Of a stretch of DNA of 64,000 nt, positions 53,095 through 61,823 are shown piece by piece. The stretch is from Ferribacterium limneticum (GTDB taxonomy: Bacteria; Pseudomonadota; Gammaproteobacteria; Burkholderiales; Rhodocyclaceae), in assembly GCF_020510585.1 (NCBI RefSeq), contig NZ_CP075190.1, positions 992,501 to 1,056,500 of the forward strand, written 5' to 3'. Under the pieces are notes generated by a model, which had not been told where the DNA came from, did not search any database, and saw only the letters and a program-made list of their open reading frames with translations. How positions within the stretch are numbered: position 1 is the first letter of the stretch; every line of letters starts with the position of its first letter. Both the position numbers and the translations under genes were made by a program.

Positions 53095-53128
53095 TACGGT
53101 CGACGCCCCTTTTGGGGCAAAAATCAGG
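53095..53128 (+). repeat. Dispersed 34-bp element, copy 10 (diverged)
   Basis: Begins TACGGTCGACGCCCCTTTTG, then GGGC, an A-run and TCAGGC. The A-run of other copies is replaced by GCCCC-TTTT-GGGGC, itself a hairpin. The ends still fit the family. Confidence 0.5.
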
Positions 53129-53429
53129 CCGCTTTTTTTGCGTGGGCGCGAGCCGACTTCTTCAGGGACTTGAACAGTTCTGGTTCCTGGGCCTTGAGGT
53201 ATTCGACAACTTCGATGTCGTCACGCTTGATGTTCTTGATATCAACTTGTTCAACGTGCACCAGGCGGAGCAGTTCGCGCACCGGCTTCGGCATGTTGCG
53301 GCCGCTTTCGTAGCGGGAACCGCCACTCTGCGTCACGCCGAGGGTGGACCAGAACTGTTGCTGGTTGAGACCAAGCTTACGACGAATTTCACGAGCGTCG
53401 ATTTTCTCGATGGTTTTAACTGTAGACAT
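53124..53429 (-). CDS. XRE-family helix-turn-helix regulator
   Basis: A 101-residue DNA-binding protein with a central XRE helix-turn-helix (RRKLGLNQQQFWSTLGVTQS, then GSRYESGRNMP) and a Lys/Ala-rich basic C-terminus (KSLKKSARAHAKKA). The start at 53429 is chosen over the preceding ATG at 53432 because of its position, but either is possible. Upstream is an AT-rich promoter region with an inverted repeat that may be its own operator. It does not sit beside a toxin gene. Confidence 0.87.
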   Translation of the reverse strand: MSTVKTIEKIDAREIRRKLGLNQQQFWSTLGVTQSGGSRYESGRNMPKPVRELLRLVHVEQVDIKNIKRDDIEVVEYLKAQEPELFKSLKKSARAHAKKAA

Positions 53430-53497
53430 CATTCAATCTCCATACGCTAGTGTAATAGGGTTACCCAAGCATCCTAGCGATATATGCCTTAGGTGAT

Positions 53498-53521
53498 ATA
53501 ACCAAGTGTATAGATGGTTAT
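53498..53521. promoter_or_regulatory. Inverted repeat in the AT-rich gap, possible regulator site
   Basis: ATAACCA and TGGTTAT (perfect 7-bp arms) are ten bases apart. It lies about 70 bases before the XRE gene and 180 before the CBS gene. The whole 53433-53699 gap is much richer in A and T than its neighbours and no gene was seen in it. Confidence 0.4.
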
Positions 53522-53699
53522 GACATTTTGCAAGTGTCAATGCCGATAAATTTATCAAATACGCGTAAATTTTTTTTAGGTTGGTGGTCTTGCTATTAGC
53601 TTCGACCTTATGCGAGACGAGAAGTGCAATATCCTTTCCGAATTTCGGAGGATGCTCTAAGATCAACCGACCAATTAATACCGAGTGCGGGAGAGCGCA

Positions 53700-54149
53700 A
53701 TGCAGGTCCGGGAAATACTTCGAGTCAAGGGTGCCACGCTGTACACGGCGTCGCCGCAACAGTCCTTGGCTTTCGCCATCGACAGCATGGCCGACCTCGA
53801 CGTCGGCTCCCTGGTCGTCATGGATGGCGGCAAGATGGTCGGTATGCTGACTTTTCGCGAAGTACTCCTGGCGCTCAAAGGCAAGGCGGCGGCTGCGGAG
53901 CGCCTGACTGTCGGTGACGTGATGGTGACCAACCCGGTGACTGCTTTCCCGGATATGGAGGCCAACGACCTGCGCCGGTTGATGATCGACAAGCGCTCGC
54001 GTTATCTGCCGGTCGTCGAAGACGACACGCTGATGGGCGTCATCTCATTCCTTGATGTGGCCAAGGCGGTTCTTGAAGAGCAGAGTTTCGAGAACAAGAT
54101 GCTGAAGAGCTACATCAAGAACTGGCCAACTGATCAGCAGGAAGCCTGA
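53700..54149 (+). CDS. CBS-domain protein
   Basis: A 149-residue protein made of two CBS motifs (SPQQSLAFAIDSMADLDVGS, then GDVMVTNPVTAFPDMEANDL). Such pairs bind adenosine nucleotides and act as energy sensors. No enzyme domain is attached. ATG 53700 follows a GGGAG site; an earlier in-frame ATG at 53685 has none. A very strong terminator follows. Confidence 0.88.
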   Translation: MQVREILRVKGATLYTASPQQSLAFAIDSMADLDVGSLVVMDGGKMVGMLTFREVLLALKGKAAAAERLTVGDVMVTNPVTAFPDMEANDLRRLMIDKRSRYLPVVEDDTLMGVISFLDVAKAVLEEQSFENKMLKSYIKNWPTDQQEA

Positions 54150-54155
54150 GCCTTC

Positions 54156-54195
54156 AAACGAACAAAAGGCAGCTTCGGCTGCCTTTTGTTCGTTT
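54156..54195. terminator. Near-perfect 18-bp bidirectional terminator
   Basis: Arms of 18 bases each, AAACGAACAAAAGGCAGC and its exact complement, with a TTCG loop (a very stable tetraloop). It serves the CBS gene and, in reverse, the small gene at 54200-54358. Confidence 0.9.
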
Positions 54196-54199
54196 ACGG

Positions 54200-54358
54200 C
54201 TAGCGACTGTCCCAGCCGTAGCGCTTGGTTCTTTGCCAGCGGTTGTCGGGCTGCTGGCGCGGGTTTGGCGCCGGGTTTGTGCTTCCCTTGCGGGTTGGGG
54301 GCTGGGTCGAGGGTTTTGCTGCGGTCGACGGTGTGGGAGAGGGCTTTTTGCTTGGCAT
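54200..54358 (-). CDS. Small basic, proline-rich protein (52 residues)
   Basis: The product begins MPSKKPSPTPSTAAKPS and is nearly all Pro, Ser, Thr, Lys, Asn and Arg, ending RYGWDSR; it must be disordered. A GGAG site lies seven bases before the ATG at 54358 and the strong terminator is right after the stop, so it is a complete small gene. The same frame stays open far upstream through the reverse of aroC, but that part is not a gene. The function is unknown; nucleic-acid binding would fit the charge. Confidence 0.6.
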   Translation of the reverse strand: MPSKKPSPTPSTAAKPSTQPPTRKGSTNPAPNPRQQPDNRWQRTKRYGWDSR

Positions 54359-54394
54359 GGTAAACTCCTCGTTCCATATTAGAACGCTGCTTCC

Positions 54395-55495
54395 ATGTCC
54401 GGCAATATTTTTGGCACCTTGTTTACCGTTACCTCTTTTGGCGAGTCGCACGGCCCGGCGATCGGTTGCGTCGTTGATGGCTGTCCACCCGGGCTGGCCT
54501 TGTGCGAGGCTGATATCCAGGCCGAACTGGATCGCCGCAAGCCGGGGACGTCGCGGCATGTGACGCAGCGCCGTGAGCCGGATACCGTCGAGATTCTTTC
54601 CGGTGTCTTCGAAGGTAAAACGACCGGCACGCCGATCGGCCTGCTCATTCGCAATCAGGACCAGCGCAGCAAGGATTACGGCAACATCGCCGACACCTTC
54701 CGTCCCGGCCACGCCGATTACACCTACACCCAGAAATACGGCTTCCGCGATTACCGTGGCGGTGGCCGTTCGTCGGCCCGTGAGACTGCAGTGCGCGTGG
54801 CGGCTGGAGCGATTGCCCGCAAGTGGCTCAACGAGCGTTACGGTGTCAGCATTTGTGGCTGGATGAGCGCCCTCGGTCCAATCGAGATCCCTTTTGTTTC
54901 GGCCGACGATATTCGCGAAAATGCTTTCTTTGCGCCGAACGCTGCGCTGGTGCCTGAACTCGAAAACTACATGGACAGCCTGCGCAAATCGCTCGATTCG
55001 GTCGGCGCCAAAATCACTGTGACCGCCACCGGCGTCCCGCCGGGTTGGGGGGAGCCGGTTTATGACCGGCTTGATGCCGAAATCGCTTACGCCATGATGG
55101 GTATCAACGCCGTCAAAGGCGTTGAAATTGGCGCCGGCTTCGCTTCGGTGGCCCAGAAAGGCAGCGAGCACGGCGATGAAATGACCCCGCAAGGCTTTGC
55201 GACCAACCATGCCGGCGGCGTACTGGGCGGGATTTCGACGGGGCAGGATATTGTCGTCAACATGGCGATCAAGCCGACCTCATCCATTGCCCAGTCGCGG
55301 CACTCGATCGATCGTCAGGGCAACGCCATCGAGGTGGCGACCGAGGGCCGGCACGATCCCTGTGTCGGCATCCGCGCCACGCCGATTGCCGAAGCCATGC
55401 TGGCTCTGGTGCTGATCGATCATGCTCTGCGCCACCGCGCCCAGTGTGGTGATGTGGTGTGTACCACGCCGCGCATACCGGGTGAAATCGCGTAA
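54395..55495 (+). CDS. aroC: Chorismate synthase
   Basis: Makes chorismate from EPSP, the last step of the shikimate pathway, with reduced FMN. The 366 residues show the three family signatures: [19 protein letters not shown] at the start, [20 protein letters not shown] in the middle, and the [17 protein letters not shown] stretch near the end. Length is usual. Confidence 0.97.
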   Translation: MSGNIFGTLFTVTSFGESHGPAIGCVVDGCPPGLALCEADIQAELDRRKPGTSRHVTQRREPDTVEILSGVFEGKTTGTPIGLLIRNQDQRSKDYGNIADTFRPGHADYTYTQKYGFRDYRGGGRSSARETAVRVAAGAIARKWLNERYGVSICGWMSALGPIEIPFVSADDIRENAFFAPNAALVPELENYMDSLRKSLDSVGAKITVTATGVPPGWGEPVYDRLDAEIAYAMMGINAVKGVEIGAGFASVAQKGSEHGDEMTPQGFATNHAGGVLGGISTGQDIVVNMAIKPTSSIAQSRHSIDRQGNAIEVATEGRHDPCVGIRATPIAEAMLALVLIDHALRHRAQCGDVVCTTPRIPGEIA

Positions 55496-55548
55496 TATTT
55501 CTACGTTTGCCGCCCAGGCGGCTGATCATCGCAATAGGGAGAGAAACC

Positions 55549-55815
55549 ATGCAAGTTGATCATCACGATCTGTATCAGGAGTTTCCGGAGTTCAAGGACG
55601 GGATTGATGCGCTCAAGTCCGGCAATGCCTATTTTTCCCGCCAGTTCGCTTCCTACAACCGCCTGACCGGCAAGGTCGAGGATCTGGAAGAGCACGACAT
55701 GCCGGTCGCCGACTTCACCATCGAAGACATGAAGAAGCAGCGCGTCAAACTGAAGGACGAGATTTACCATCTGCTGCTCGCCTTCCGCGCCGGCCAGCAG
55801 TCCGTCAAGGCCTGA
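55549..55815 (+). CDS. YdcH-family small protein (DUF465)
   Basis: An 88-residue helical coiled-coil protein of the DUF465 type: the motif FPEFKDGIDALKSGNAYFSR is its signature, then ELEEHDMP-like and LKDEIYHLLL. The function is unknown. ATG 55549 follows a GGGAGAG site. Confidence 0.85.
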   Translation: MQVDHHDLYQEFPEFKDGIDALKSGNAYFSRQFASYNRLTGKVEDLEEHDMPVADFTIEDMKKQRVKLKDEIYHLLLAFRAGQQSVKA

Positions 55816-55856
55816 TTAGCGGCGATGCCCGACGACGCATCCGGTAAAATCACCGG

Positions 55857-57044
55857 ATGCATGCTTTGCCTTACTGGCGCCTCTCGGGCTACTACTTTTT
55901 CTATTTCGCCTTCATTGGCGCCTTCTCGCCCTATTTCGGGCTCTATCTCCAATCCCTGAATTTTTCTGCCTGGGACATCGGGCTGCTGATGTCGCAGATG
56001 CAGTTGATGCGCCTTTTTGGCCCCAATCTGTGGGGCTGGCTGGCTGACCGTTTCGGTCGGCGCATGGCGATCATTCGTCTGGCCGCCGGGATCGGCCTGG
56101 CCGGATTCACCGCCTTTTTCTGGCTCGATAAATTGCCCGGCATGCTGGTCGCGATGGCTGTGCTGGCCTTCTTCTGGAGCGCCGCATTACCGCTGGTCGA
56201 GACGCTGACTTTCGACCATCTGCGCGACGAGCGTGGTCGTTACAGCCGCATTCGCCTGTGGGGATCGATCGGCTTCATCGTCGCCGTGATGGGAACCGGC
56301 GCGCTGCTCGACATGGCGCCGCCGGTCGGTGTGCTCTGGGTGTGCTGGGCGATTCTCGCCGGCATTCTGCTCTACGCCTTGACCCTGCCGGAAGCGCCGC
56401 CAGTTCCGCATGACCGCGATGCTCAGCCGATCGGCGAAATCCTCCGCCAGCCGAAGGTGATTGCGCTGATGACCGCCTGCTTCGCGATGTCGGCGGCGCA
56501 TGGTGCGTTCTACGTTTTCTATTCGATTCACCTTGACGCCCACGGCTACTCGAAGACCGAAGTCGGCTTGCTTTGGTCGCTCGGGGTGGTGGCGGAAATT
56601 ATTGTCTTCATGTTTATGGCGCGGCTGTCGCGAAGGTTCTCGCTGCGCGCCATCCTGCTCGCCAGTTTCGGGGCGGCGGTCATTCGCTTTGTGCTCATGG
56701 GCTGGGGCGTCGAATCGGCGACCATCATGATTCTGGTCCAGTTGCTGCACGGCCTGACTTTTGGTGCCTACCACGCAGCCTCGATTGCCGCCGTGAATCA
56801 GTGGTTTCCGGGTCGGGCGCAGGGGCGGGGACAGGCGCTGTATTCCAGCCTGTCATTCGGCGCCGGTGGCTTGCTTGGCGCGCTGATCAGCGGCCGGACC
56901 TGGGATTCGCTGGGTTCCGGCTGGACCTTTACTCTCGGTTCGCTGTTCGCGCTGGTCGGCTTCGCGCTGGTCTGGGGCTGGGTCGGCGCAAATGCGACGG
57001 TCAACCGGGAAAACAGGGCAAAAATGAAAGATCCTGTGCAATAA
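55857..57044 (+). CDS. MFS transporter (HcaT-like)
   Basis: A 395-residue major facilitator protein with about twelve helices. The opening PYWRLSGYYFFYFAFIGAFS and PYFGLYLQSLNFSAWDIGLL, and the loop LWGWLADRFGRRMAIIR, fit the MFS_1-like group that includes HcaT. Its last ~17 residues (ANATVNRENRAKMKDP) come from a copy of the dispersed element, so the natural C-terminus may have been extended by it. The substrate is unknown. Confidence 0.83.
   Translation: MHALPYWRLSGYYFFYFAFIGAFSPYFGLYLQSLNFSAWDIGLLMSQMQLMRLFGPNLWGWLADRFGRRMAIIRLAAGIGLAGFTAFFWLDKLPGMLVAMAVLAFFWSAALPLVETLTFDHLRDERGRYSRIRLWGSIGFIVAVMGTGALLDMAPPVGVLWVCWAILAGILLYALTLPEAPPVPHDRDAQPIGEILRQPKVIALMTACFAMSAAHGAFYVFYSIHLDAHGYSKTEVGLLWSLGVVAEIIVFMFMARLSRRFSLRAILLASFGAAVIRFVLMGWGVESATIMILVQLLHGLTFGAYHAASIAAVNQWFPGRAQGRGQALYSSLSFGAGGLLGALISGRTWDSLGSGWTFTLGSLFALVGFALVWGWVGANATVNRENRAKMKDPVQ
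56996..57030 (+). repeat. Dispersed 34-bp element, copy 11, in an MFS C-terminus
   Basis: Begins GACGGTCAACCGGGAAAACA, then GGGC, an A-run and TGAAAGATCC. It lies in the last codons of the MFS gene and 45 bases before leuC. Confidence 0.75.
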
Positions 57045-57074
57045 TTAAACGCTTTACGGCTCACTTTACGCACC

Positions 57075-58481
57075 ATGTCGAAGACCCTTTACGACAAGCT
57101 TTGGGAGAACCACGTCGTCCATCAGGAAGCAGATGGCACGGCCCTTCTCTATATCGATCGTCACCTCGTCCACGAAGTCACCAGCCCGCAGGCTTTCGAA
57201 GGTCTCAAGCTGGCCGGCCGCAAGCCGTGGCGCATTTCTTCCATTGTCGCGACGGCCGACCACAACACCCCGACCGATCACTGGGACGAAGGCATCAAGG
57301 ACCCGGTTTCCCGGCAGCAAGTCGAGACCCTCGACGCCAATATCCGCGAAGTCGGCGCGCTGGCCTATTTCCCGTTCAAGGACGCGCGGCAGGGCATCGT
57401 GCACGTCGTCGGTCCGGAAAACGGCGCCACGCTGCCCGGCATGACCGTCGTTTGCGGCGATTCGCACACCTCGACGCACGGCGCCTTCGCCTGTCTGGCT
57501 CACGGTATCGGCACCTCGGAAGTCGAGCACGTGCTGGCCACCCAGTGCCTGTTGCAGAAGAAATCGAAGACCATGCTGATTGCCGTCGACGGCAAGCTCG
57601 GCAAGGGTGTCACCGCCAAGGATGTGGCGCTGGCCATCATCGGCACCATCGGCACGGCCGGCGGTAACGGTTACGCCATCGAATTCGGCGGCAGCGCCAT
57701 TCGCGGCCTGAGCATGGAAGGTCGCATGACCCTGTGCAACATGGCCATCGAAGGCGGTGCGCGCATGGGCTTTGTCGCGGTCGACGACAAAACCATCGAT
57801 TATTTGAAAGGTCGCCCGTTTTCGCCGAAGGGTGACATCTGGGAAAAGGCGGTCGCCTATTGGCGCACGCTGCATTCCGACGCCGGCGCGCAGTTTGACC
57901 GCATCGTCACGCTCAAGGCCGAAGAGATTCGTCCGCAGGTGACCTGGGGTACTTCGCCGGAAATGGTCGTCGCCATCGACGCCGTCGTTCCCGACCCGGC
58001 CAAGCAGACCGACCCGGTCAAGCGCGAAGGCATGGAACGCGCCCTGCAATATATGGGTCTTAATCCCAATACACCGATCAAGAATATCGCCATCGACAAG
58101 GTGTTCATCGGCTCCTGTACCAACTCGCGCATCGAGGATCTGCGCGAGGCGGCATCCGTGCTCAAGGGGCGCCATGTCGCAGCGACCGTCAAGCTGGCGC
58201 TGGCTGTACCAGGTTCCGGCCTGGTCAAGCGTCAGGCCGAAGCAGAAGGACTGGACAAGGTGTTCATCGCGGCTGGTTTCGAATGGCGTGAACCGGGGTG
58301 TTCGATGTGTCTGGCGATGAATGCCGACCGTCTGGAACCGGGCGAACGTTGTGCCTCGACCTCCAACCGCAATTTCGAAGGCCGTCAGGGCCCGGGCGGA
58401 CGCACCCATCTGGTCAGCCCGGCCATGGCAGCAGCAGCGGCAATTGCCGGACGTTTTGCCGATGTGCGAGACGTTCTGTAA
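57075..58481 (+). CDS. leuC: 3-isopropylmalate dehydratase, large subunit
   Basis: The [4Fe-4S] subunit of isopropylmalate isomerase in leucine synthesis. The 468 residues open [20 protein letters not shown] and contain the three cluster cysteines in [11 protein letters not shown] (about 351) and [11 protein letters not shown] (about 412 and 415). Substrate-binding [20 protein letters not shown] is also clear. A small lipoprotein gene and leuD follow. Confidence 0.97.
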   Translation: MSKTLYDKLWENHVVHQEADGTALLYIDRHLVHEVTSPQAFEGLKLAGRKPWRISSIVATADHNTPTDHWDEGIKDPVSRQQVETLDANIREVGALAYFPFKDARQGIVHVVGPENGATLPGMTVVCGDSHTSTHGAFACLAHGIGTSEVEHVLATQCLLQKKSKTMLIAVDGKLGKGVTAKDVALAIIGTIGTAGGNGYAIEFGGSAIRGLSMEGRMTLCNMAIEGGARMGFVAVDDKTIDYLKGRPFSPKGDIWEKAVAYWRTLHSDAGAQFDRIVTLKAEEIRPQVTWGTSPEMVVAIDAVVPDPAKQTDPVKREGMERALQYMGLNPNTPIKNIAIDKVFIGSCTNSRIEDLREAASVLKGRHVAATVKLALAVPGSGLVKRQAEAEGLDKVFIAAGFEWREPGCSMCLAMNADRLEPGERCASTSNRNFEGRQGPGGRTHLVSPAMAAAAAIAGRFADVRDVL

Positions 58482-58496
58482 GCAGAGGAGATGATC

Positions 58497-58712
58497 ATGA
58501 AGAATTGGTTTGTCTTGTTTGCTGTGGTTTTCCTGGCCGCCTGCAATACTGCAGAGGGCGTCAAGAAGGATGTTGCCATTGGTGCGGAAAAGACCGGTGA
58601 AGCCTTGCACAAGGGTGGCGAAGCGGTTGGAAGTGCCCTGCAGAAGAGTGGCGAGGCGGTCGGCGGCGCCCTGAAAAAGAGTGGCGACGCTGTGCAGAAA
58701 GCGGTGGAGTAA
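58497..58712 (+). CDS. Entericidin-like small lipoprotein between leuC and leuD
   Basis: A 71-residue lipoprotein: signal ([13 protein letters not shown]), lipobox LAAC, then a low-complexity amphipathic tail with the unit KSGEAVG/KGGEAVG repeated about four times. It resembles entericidin-type or stress lipoproteins. I chose ATG 58497, seven bases after GAGGAG; ATG 58491 is too close to that site. Its stop shares bases with the leuD start (TAATG), so it is translationally coupled to leuD. Confidence 0.8.
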   Translation: MKNWFVLFAVVFLAACNTAEGVKKDVAIGAEKTGEALHKGGEAVGSALQKSGEAVGGALKKSGDAVQKAVE

Positions 58713-59350
58713 TGGATAAATTTGTTCGTCTGGAAGGTTTGGTGGCCCCCCTCGACCGCAACAACGTCGATACCGATGCGATCATCCCGAAGCAGTTTCT
58801 CAAGTCCATCAAGCGTTCCGGCTTCGGCCCGAATGCCTTTGATGAATGGCGCTACATGGATGTCGGACAGCCGGGGCAGGATTCCTCGGGGCGACCGAAA
58901 AACCCGAATTTCGTGCTCAATCTCCCGCGTTATCAAGGCGCCGAAGTGCTGCTGACCCGCGCCAACTTCGGTTGCGGTAGTTCGCGTGAACATGCGCCGT
59001 GGGCGCTGCTCGATTTTGGCTTCAAGGCCATCATCGCCGAATCGTTCGCCGACATCTTCTTCAACAACTGCTACAAGAATGGCATCGTGCCCATCGTCTT
59101 GCCGGCCGGCGAAGTCGAAGCCTTGTTCAAACAGGTCGAAGCGACACCCGGCTACAAGCTGGTCGTCGACCTGCAGGCGCAGGCCGTCATTCGCCCGGAT
59201 GGCTATGGCATTCCGTTCCAGATCGACGCTTTCCGCAAGGAGTGTCTGATCAATGGCTGGGACGACATTGGCCTGACCCTGCGTCACGCCGAGAAAATCC
59301 GCGAATTCGAAGAAAAGCGTCGTATCAACCAGCCCTGGCTGTTTAGTTAG
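58712..59350 (+). CDS. leuD: 3-isopropylmalate dehydratase, small subunit
   Basis: The partner of LeuC. The 212 residues show [20 protein letters not shown] at the start, the swivelling-domain signature [19 protein letters not shown], and [16 protein letters not shown]. Its ATG overlaps the stop of the small lipoprotein gene. Confidence 0.96.
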   Translation: MDKFVRLEGLVAPLDRNNVDTDAIIPKQFLKSIKRSGFGPNAFDEWRYMDVGQPGQDSSGRPKNPNFVLNLPRYQGAEVLLTRANFGCGSSREHAPWALLDFGFKAIIAESFADIFFNNCYKNGIVPIVLPAGEVEALFKQVEATPGYKLVVDLQAQAVIRPDGYGIPFQIDAFRKECLINGWDDIGLTLRHAEKIREFEEKRRINQPWLFS

Positions 59351-59451
59351 TCATGAGTTATTAGGAGCTTGAGCAGTTAGTGAGCAAGGACATGACTTAC
59401 TCGCGCTGCTTTTGGCTCGATCCTGAATCCTAACCACTGGATCCTGAAATT

Positions 59452-60504
59452 ATGAAAATCTGCGTTCTGCCGGGTGACGGCATTGGCCCCGAAATTACCG
59501 CTGAAGCGGTGCGCGTGTTGAAGGCTCTCGATCTCAAGTTCGAGATGGAAGAAGGACTGCTCGGCGGCTGTGCGGTCGATGCGACTGACCATCCTTACCC
59601 GGAAGCGACGCAAAAGCTGGCGCGCGCGGCTGATGCCATCCTGCTCGGCGCCGTCGGTGGCCCGAAGTGGGATACGCTGCCGCGCGAAAAGCGCCCGGAA
59701 CGCGGTCTACTCGGCATCCGCAAGGATCTGAACCTGTTTGCCAATTTGCGTCCGGCCATTTTGTATCCGGAACTAGCCAATGCTTCAACGCTCAAGCCGG
59801 AAGTGGTTGCCGGGCTGGATATCCTGATCATTCGCGAACTGACCGGCGACATTTATTTCGGCCAGCCGCGCGGTATCCGTGAAGAAAACGGCGAGCGTGT
59901 CGGTTTCAACACTATGGTTTACAGCGAGTCGGAAATTCGCCGCATTGGCCATGTCGCCTTCCAGGCCGCCCAGAAGCGCGACAAACGCCTGTGCTCCGTT
60001 GACAAGATGAACGTGCTCGAATGTACCCAGCTCTGGCGCGACGTGATGATCGAGATTTCGCACGATTATCCGGATGTCGAACTGAGCCACATGCTGGTCG
60101 ACAACGCCGCCATGCAACTGGTCAAGGCGCCCAAGCAATTCGACGTGATGGTCACCGGCAACATGTTCGGCGACATTCTGTCCGACGAGGCATCGATGCT
60201 GACCGGCTCGATCGGCATGTTGCCGTCGGCCTCTCTCGACGACAAGAACAAGGGGCTCTACGAGCCGTCGCACGGTTCTGCTCCGGATATCGCCGGCCAG
60301 GGTGTGGCCAATCCGCTGGCCACCATTCTGTCGGCTGCGATGATGCTGCGTTACACTTTTGCTCTCGAAGAGCAGGCACTGCGCGTCGAAAATGCGGTCA
60401 AAAAGGTTTTGGCCCAGGGTTACCGGACTGGCGACATCTACGAGCGCGGCACCAACAAGGTGGGTACGAAGGAAATGGGCGACGCCGTACTGGCGGCGCT
60501 GTAA
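59452..60504 (+). CDS. leuB: 3-isopropylmalate dehydrogenase
   Basis: NAD-dependent oxidative decarboxylation in leucine synthesis. The 350 residues contain [35 protein letters not shown], the metal-binding [20 protein letters not shown] and [17 protein letters not shown]. The 101-base gap before it has an AGTCATG / CATGACT inverted repeat (59349-59355 and 59391-59397) that overlaps the leuD stop and could be a regulatory or stabilising hairpin. Confidence 0.97.
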   Translation: MKICVLPGDGIGPEITAEAVRVLKALDLKFEMEEGLLGGCAVDATDHPYPEATQKLARAADAILLGAVGGPKWDTLPREKRPERGLLGIRKDLNLFANLRPAILYPELANASTLKPEVVAGLDILIIRELTGDIYFGQPRGIREENGERVGFNTMVYSESEIRRIGHVAFQAAQKRDKRLCSVDKMNVLECTQLWRDVMIEISHDYPDVELSHMLVDNAAMQLVKAPKQFDVMVTGNMFGDILSDEASMLTGSIGMLPSASLDDKNKGLYEPSHGSAPDIAGQGVANPLATILSAAMMLRYTFALEEQALRVENAVKKVLAQGYRTGDIYERGTNKVGTKEMGDAVLAAL

Positions 60505-60530
60505 AAAGGTTTTTCACGGAGAGTGATGAG

Positions 60531-61664
60531 ATGAAGAAGGTTGGTCTGGTTGGTTGGCGCGGTATGGTCGGTTCGGTCCTCATGCAGCGCATGGTGGAAG
60601 AGGGTGATTTTGCCCATATCGATCCGGTGTATTTCTCCACTTCGGCAGCTGGTGGCAAGGCCCCGGTATTCGGTGGCAAGGAAGCCTCGCTGCCGCTCCA
60701 GGATGCTTCCAATATCGAAGCCCTGAAGGCCTGTGAAATCATCATTACCTGCCAGGGGGGCGACTACACCAAGGAAGTCTTCGCCAAGCTGCGCGCTACC
60801 GGCTGGAATGGTCACTGGATCGATGCCGCCTCCTCGCTGCGCATGGCTGACGGCGCCGTGATCATCCTCGATCCGGTCAACATGCACGTCATCAAGGACG
60901 CGCTGGCCAAGGGCGGCAAGAACTGGATCGGCGGCAACTGCACGGTTTCCCTGATGCTCATGGGTCTTGGCGGCCTGTTCCAGAACGACCTGATCGAATG
61001 GGCAACGTCCATGACCTATCAGGCTGCCTCCGGTGCTGGTGCACAGAACATGCGTGAGCTGATCTCCCAGATGGGTGCCATCCACTCATCCGTCGCTGAT
61101 CTGCTGGCTGACCCGGCGTCCGCCATTCTCGATATCGACCGCAAGGTTGCCGAGACCATCCGCTCCGATGCCTTCCCGAAGAAGAACTTCCGCAACACGC
61201 CGCTCGCTGGTTCGTTGATCCCGTGGATCGACGTGCCCTACGAGAACGGCCAGTCGAAGGAAGAATGGAAGGGTGGCGCGGAATGCAACAAGATTCTCGG
61301 CAAGCCGGCTTTCCGTAGCGCCGGCTCGATCCCCATCGATGGCTTGTGCGTGCGCATCGGTGCCATGCGTTGCCACAGCCAGGCGCTGACCATCAAGCTC
61401 AAGAAGGACGTGCCGCTCGACGAAATCAGCGACATGTTGGCCAAGGCCAATCCCTGGGCCAAGGTTGTGCCGAACGATCGCGAGATCTCCGAGCGCGAAC
61501 TGACGCCGGCGGCCGTGACCGGTACATTGACTGTGCCGGTTGGTCGTTTGCACAAGATGGCCATGGGTCCGGAATACCTGGCAGCCTTTACCTGCGGCGA
61601 CCAATTGCTGTGGGGCGCCGCCGAGCCGCTGCGTCGGATGCTGCGTATTCTGCTCGACGCCTGA
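60531..61664 (+). CDS. asd: Aspartate-semialdehyde dehydrogenase
   Basis: NADPH-dependent reduction of aspartyl phosphate, the branch point to lysine, threonine and methionine. The 377 residues open [20 protein letters not shown]; the active-site cysteine is in [16 protein letters not shown] and the catalytic histidine is in [12 protein letters not shown]. The ATG at 60531 has a GGAGAG site ten bases before it. The gene order leuB-asd-fimV is typical for betaproteobacteria. Confidence 0.96.
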   Translation: MKKVGLVGWRGMVGSVLMQRMVEEGDFAHIDPVYFSTSAAGGKAPVFGGKEASLPLQDASNIEALKACEIIITCQGGDYTKEVFAKLRATGWNGHWIDAASSLRMADGAVIILDPVNMHVIKDALAKGGKNWIGGNCTVSLMLMGLGGLFQNDLIEWATSMTYQAASGAGAQNMRELISQMGAIHSSVADLLADPASAILDIDRKVAETIRSDAFPKKNFRNTPLAGSLIPWIDVPYENGQSKEEWKGGAECNKILGKPAFRSAGSIPIDGLCVRIGAMRCHSQALTIKLKKDVPLDEISDMLAKANPWAKVVPNDREISERELTPAAVTGTLTVPVGRLHKMAMGPEYLAAFTCGDQLLWGAAEPLRRMLRILLDA

Positions 61665-61683
61665 TCTGAATCATCCTTTCGCC

Positions 61684-61714
61684 TAAAAGCCGGGGCTTTG
61701 ACCCCGGCTTTTTA
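61684..61714 (+). terminator. Intrinsic terminator after asd
   Basis: AAAAGCCGGGG / CCCCGGCTTTTT with a CTTTGA loop, ending the leu-asd unit. Confidence 0.92.
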
Positions 61715-61823
61715 TTTGTTGGGGATATGCAAAAAGGGCAGGTTTGAGAAGCGGGTTTAGCTTGCATTGCTAAGTACATGATGTTAATTTGAAAGTCCCA
61801 AAATTGACGCTCAGGGTTTCGCC

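Noticed and set aside
53105..53118. GCCCC-TTTT-GGGGC hairpin as terminator of the XRE gene or radical SAM gene
   Set aside because: No T-run follows on either strand in the needed direction.
54359..55210. Upstream extension of the small basic protein through the reverse of aroC
   Set aside because: aroC is certain; the ribosome-binding site supports a start at 54358 only.
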